Shown here one piece after another: positions 24,418 to 26,893 of a stretch of 26,893 nt of DNA. The DNA lies in assembly GCA_035628035.1 (NCBI GenBank), contig DASPKS010000228.1:1-26893 (forward strand), written 5' to 3'. The position numbers and the translations under genes were made by a program. The notes below the pieces were generated by a model. That model worked only from the letters and a program-made list of their open reading frames with translations. It had not been told where the DNA came from and did no database searches. The stretch's first letter is position 1, and each line of letters starts with the position of its first letter. This stretch comes from DASPKS01 sp035628035 (GTDB lineage: Bacteria > Bacteroidota > Rhodothermia > Rhodothermales > Rubricoccaceae).

Positions 24418-25104
24418 ATGATGTACGACCCCGGGTTCTCGCTGCGCATGGGGACGGCCACCGATCCGTTCCTGACCGCGGCTCATGCGCGGCGGACTCG
24501 AACGAGGGCCGTGCTGGCCCTCGTGGGTGTCGGGTGGTTCGTGCTGGTCGTCCTCGCGCTCCACGCGCTTCGACCCGAGGTCGACCCCATGGGCCGGTTG
24601 CTGAGCGCGTATGCCGGTGGCCCGTACGGTGGCCTTCTGCCCTCGGCGTTCGTCGCGGTGGGCTTGGGCTCGTGGGCGCTCGTCGCGGCGATGCGGAGCA
24701 CGGACACGGCGCTCGGCCGCGCGCGGGCGGGTCACCTTGCGCTGGGCCTGTGGGGCGTGGGCGCCATCGTCGCCGGGCTCCGTGCAGCGGGTCTCATCGA
24801 TGTCGCGGAGGGGACGTATGTGGTCTTCGCGCAGGGGAGCTTCGGGAGCATGCTCGTCGGGATCCTCCTGATTGCGCTCGCGATGAAGCGCGACGACCGG
24901 TTCCAGAAGTGCGCGCGGCGGGCGTTCGCTACGTTCGCCGTGGCCCTGAGCCTGTACGCGGCGATGTTCGCGTACTTCGTACCGTCGGGCCCCGCCGGGC
25001 TGGGGCAGCGGCTCTTCGTGGGGGTTCTCCTCGTGTGGCTGCTTGGCGTCTCGACGCGCCTCCACGCCCTCGCCCGCCAGGAGGCGGACGCCCTCGCCGC
25101 CTGA
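24418..25104 (+). CDS. DUF998-like membrane protein
   Basis: About 228 residues with six hydrophobic segments (first at about 33-52: AVLALVGVGWFVLVVLALHAL). The segment DPMGRLLSAYAGGPYGGLLPSAFVAVGLG fits DUF998 (a membrane family of unknown function, sometimes called frpC-like or stress-related). The start is uncertain: ATG at 24418 or 24421, with ATG 24448 also possible; the GTG at 24301 adds 39 residues without family character. No clear ribosome binding site. It is followed four bases later by the DUF1569 gene, suggesting an operon. Divergent from the Gly/Ser gene with 188 bases between them, where I see no other gene. Confidence 0.72.
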   Translation: MMYDPGFSLRMGTATDPFLTAAHARRTRTRAVLALVGVGWFVLVVLALHALRPEVDPMGRLLSAYAGGPYGGLLPSAFVAVGLGSWALVAAMRSTDTALGRARAGHLALGLWGVGAIVAGLRAAGLIDVAEGTYVVFAQGSFGSMLVGILLIALAMKRDDRFQKCARRAFATFAVALSLYAAMFAYFVPSGPAGLGQRLFVGVLLVWLLGVSTRLHALARQEADALAA

Positions 25105-25108
25105 CGCC

Positions 25109-25555
25109 ATGCGCACGCTCTTTTCGCCTGCCGACCGCGCTGCCATCCACGCCCGCCTCGACCGCCTCACGCCGAACGCGGAGCGGCGCTGGGGGCGGAT
25201 GACGGCGCCCGAGATGGTGTGCCACATCGCCGACCAGATGCGCGTGGGCCTCGGCGAGCTGCCGGCCCCGTCCAAGCCGAGCTTCCTTTCAAACCCAGTC
25301 CTCCGTCGCGCCGCCCTGTTCTGGCTGCCTTGGCCGAAGGGGAAGGCGCCGACCGACCCCGCGATGCTCACGTCGAAGCCTGCCTCGTGGGTCGACGACG
25401 TGGCAGCCGTCCATGCACTCGTCGAGCGCGTAGGCGAGCGCGGCGCGGAGGGCCCTTGGTCCACGCACCCCGCGTTCGGGCGGCTCTCCGGGAAGGACTG
25501 GGGGCGGCTCTGCTACCGCCACCTCGACCACCACCTCACGCAGTTCGGCGTGTAG
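25109..25555 (+). CDS. DUF1569-family (DinB-like) protein
   Basis: 148 residues. RLTPNAERRWGRMTAPEMVCHIADQM near the N-terminus and HPAFGRLSGKDWGRLCYRHLDHHLTQFGV at the C-terminus are diagnostic of DUF1569, a four-helix-bundle family related to DinB with His residues that may bind a metal. Activity is unknown. ATG 25109 lies four bases after the stop of the DUF998-like gene, so it is probably co-transcribed with it. It converges with the next gene, nine bases apart. Confidence 0.86.
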   Translation: MRTLFSPADRAAIHARLDRLTPNAERRWGRMTAPEMVCHIADQMRVGLGELPAPSKPSFLSNPVLRRAALFWLPWPKGKAPTDPAMLTSKPASWVDDVAAVHALVERVGERGAEGPWSTHPAFGRLSGKDWGRLCYRHLDHHLTQFGV

Positions 25556-25564
25556 CCCAGGCCT

Positions 25565-25948
25565 TTAACCCGTGGGCTGCATAGCCGGCCCTTCCTCGCG
25601 CGGGCGCATCCGCCGGATGAGCGGGGGCAGCTGATCCACGTAGTCGTCGGAGACGACGCGGCAGTGGAGGCGGACGTCGGCGCGGTCGGAGCCGAGGCGG
25701 GCCGGGACGGCCGTAGAGCGGGCCACCTCCCGGGTGGTTCGCCCCTCGAACGTCCACGTCACCTGCTCCACCTCCACTTCGATGTCGAACCAATCGCCCG
25801 CCTTCGTGTGGTCGAACTCGCACGGGTAGCGGATCTGAAGGCGGTCTCCCTGGCGGGGGAGGCAATGCGGCTTCACCTCGACGAAAAAGGTGAACTCGCC
25901 GGAGCCTGTGTGGATCGCAACGGTAAGGCGGTCGTCGCGGTCGTTCAT
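25565..25948 (-). CDS. Hypothetical protein, beta-rich, unknown
   Basis: 127 residues, not recognised. Alternating hydrophobic residues suggest an all-beta fold (RLTVAIHTGSGEFTFFVEVK, FDIEVEVEQVTWTFEG, ADVRLHCRVVSDD), with two Cys (29, 43 or so) and a polar C-terminus PREEGPAMQPTG. No signal peptide, so probably cytoplasmic. ATG at 25948 has no clear ribosome binding site. It converges with the DUF1569 gene. The even codon use and clean start/stop make it a probable gene. Confidence 0.6.
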   Translation of the reverse strand: MNDRDDRLTVAIHTGSGEFTFFVEVKPHCLPRQGDRLQIRYPCEFDHTKAGDWFDIEVEVEQVTWTFEGRTTREVARSTAVPARLGSDRADVRLHCRVVSDDYVDQLPPLIRRMRPREEGPAMQPTG

Positions 25949-26060
25949 ACAGAAAGGCGTGGGTGGAGACAGGGCGGCGCGGGCGCCATCAACGGCCGTC
26001 CTACCCCAGGGCGGGCCCTGCGTTCCGGCTCCACTTCCCCCGGCGTCGCGGGTGCGGCGC

Positions 26061-26567
26061 TCAGACGCCAGCCGATTCGAAGAGCTGGAGGAGCGCCGCC
26101 GGGGCGTTCTTCTCTAAGAACGCTGCCATAGCCTCTTCCTCCGCAAGGCTCTCGCGGAGCGGGCGTACCACCTCGTCGTGCCCGAGGGCGGTGGCGATGG
26201 CGATGGCCGTCCGGTACGCGGCGATCTCGTAGTGCTCGACGCGGAGGCCAGAACCGAGGTTGAACGCCTCGAGCATCGGCTTCGACGGCCTCTCGTCCTC
26301 TTTGAACGCGTCAAACTCCTCGCGGAGGCCGATGGCGGCTTCACACCGCTCGCCCTTTGCATCCTCGCCGAGCGCTGCGAACGCCTCCTTGAGCCGCTCG
26401 ATCTGCGCCTCCGTCTCCTCGACGTGCTGCGCGAGGCGCGCTTTGAGGACGGGGTAGTTCGCCTCGCGGGCCATCGCGCGGGTAGCGGTGAGGAAGCGGC
26501 GCTCGGCGTAGAGGAGGTCAGCGAGCTCGTGCTTGAGGAGCTCTCGGGGCTCGGTGAGCTGCGACAT
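26061..26567 (-). CDS. DUF892/YciE-type ferritin-like protein
   Basis: 168 residues, four-helix ferritin-like fold. Family signatures: LADLLYAERRFL (helix 1 with Glu), HVEETEAQIERLKEAF (His and Glu ligands), C-x-A-x-x-GLREEFD (ERCEAAIGLREEF), VEHYEIAAYRTAIAIA (third helix with Glu-His-Tyr-Glu) and LAEEEAMAAFLEK (fourth helix). The Glu/His sites suggest a di-iron centre; YciE/YciF proteins are stress induced, with uncertain activity. ATG 26567. A 7-bp hairpin GCTCGGT/ACCGAGC (26594-26612) lies in its upstream region, of unknown role. Confidence 0.88.
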   Translation of the reverse strand: MSQLTEPRELLKHELADLLYAERRFLTATRAMAREANYPVLKARLAQHVEETEAQIERLKEAFAALGEDAKGERCEAAIGLREEFDAFKEDERPSKPMLEAFNLGSGLRVEHYEIAAYRTAIAIATALGHDEVVRPLRESLAEEEAMAAFLEKNAPAALLQLFESAGV

Positions 26568-26711
26568 GGTCGAGAGGAGCCGGATGGAGAGGGGCTCGGT
26601 CTAGAACCGAGCGCGTCGGAAGGGGATCCGTCCTGTGGACAACGGCCGCGCGGTGAAACCAATTCGTCACGGCGGGGCGCCGGAAGGGCTGCACCCCGGG
26701 GCGCCGGCCCT

Positions 26712-26747
26712 AAACAAAAACGGCGGCGCTGGACCAGCGCCGCCGTT
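26712..26747 (-). terminator. Rho-independent terminator of tRNA-Asn
   Basis: Minus-strand 12-bp perfect stem AACGGCGGCGCT (26747-26736) / AGCGCCGCCGTT (26730-26719), loop GGTCC, followed by TTTTTGTTTA. It starts four bases after the tRNA 3' end. Confidence 0.92.
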
Positions 26748-26750
26748 GGG

Positions 26751-26822
26751 CTCCCCGGGTAGGATTCGAACCTACAACCCTGCGGTTAACAGCCGCATGC
26801 TCTACCATTGAGCTACCGAGGA
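26751..26822 (-). tRNA. tRNA-Asn, anticodon GTT
   Basis: 72 bases on the minus strand with a full cloverleaf: acceptor TCCTCGG/CCGGGGA (one G-T pair), D-stem GCTC/GAGC, anticodon stem TGCGG/CCGCA with loop CTGTTAA (anticodon GTT), T-stem GTAGG/CCTAC with loop TTCGAAT, discriminator G as is usual for Asn. CCA not encoded. A strong terminator follows. Confidence 0.97.
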
Positions 26823-26868
26823 ATGTCTCACGACGTTCCGTGCCCCGTCCGGGAGGGAGAGGCGGGCG

Positions 26869-26876
26869 CGAAGATA
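26869..26876 (-). promoter_or_regulatory. Candidate -7 box of tRNA-Asn
   Basis: Minus strand TATCTTCG, identical to the box before the lipoprotein gene, 46 bases upstream of the tRNA 5' end. The partner box would fall beyond the window end. Confidence 0.4.
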
Positions 26877-26893
26877 GGGGCGCGGCCGGGGGG

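Noticed and set aside
24214..25464. 416-residue minus-strand frame over the DUF998 and DUF1569 genes
   Set aside because: Antisense to two genes with recognisable families; charged low-complexity composition.
26674..26707. Ten-base direct repeat ggggcgccgg, twice, 24 bases apart
   Set aside because: Short and expected by chance in such GC-rich sequence; no association with a mobile element.

Overview
The window reads as a chromosomal stretch of a GC-rich member of the Bacteroidota/Rhodothermota side of the tree (a Rhodothermota such as a Rubricoccus/Rubrivirga/Rhodothermus relative is my inference). The evidence is a type IX secretion (T9SS) C-terminal sorting domain at 6297-7424, a Bacteroidota-type outer-membrane barrel with an N-terminal carboxypeptidase-regulatory-like domain at 20969-23632, a Bacteroidota-style zinc-ribbon/Nif3 gene pair, and promoter-like boxes resembling the Bacteroidota TTTG/TAnnTTTG promoter. 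I see no insertion sequence, integrase, phage gene, CRISPR array or toxin-antitoxin pair; base composition and gene density are even. No gene-free gap exceeds about 190 bases.

Layout. 1-6268: a partial lipoprotein gene, then the two heme A biosynthesis genes ctaB and ctaA separated by a divergent phosphohexomutase gene (glmM-like), a four-helix membrane protein and a PLP-dependent amino acid decarboxylase that sits directly behind ctaA; then a small one-helix membrane protein. 6297-9643: a secreted LamG-like T9SS protein, then groES-groEL under a CIRCE operator. 9665-10756: two small membrane proteins. 10814-13147: a leftward run of a secreted small protein, mutY and a one-helix protein. 13146-16081: an Omp85/TamA-like outer-membrane protein, a Nudix hydrolase and secG. 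16231-16660: the RNase P RNA on the minus strand between two strong terminators. 16733-20061: a leftward UMF1-type transporter, a Nif3-family protein and a coiled-coil protein with a degenerate zinc ribbon. 20138-23632: tRNA-Arg(CCT), a DUF411 lipoprotein and a large outer-membrane barrel. 23726-26822: a nearly pure Gly/Ser protein, a DUF998-like membrane protein, a DUF1569 protein, an unknown protein, a DUF892/YciE ferritin-like protein and tRNA-Asn(GTT).

Functional themes are cell-envelope biogenesis (Omp85 protein, SecG, lipoproteins, T9SS cargo, outer-membrane barrel), aerobic respiration (heme O and heme A synthesis), protein folding, and oxidative damage repair (MutY, YciE-like). The most noteworthy observations are a recurrent TAnYTTnG promoter-like box before many genes, a zinc-ribbon protein in which all four metal-binding cysteines are gone, a MutY whose C-terminal domain keeps a complete Nudix box, a Gly/Ser-repeat protein with the best ribosome binding site in the window and its own terminator, and a divergent gene pair whose start codons overlap. 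I did not find convincing evidence of a wholly new multi-gene system; most of the window is housekeeping.
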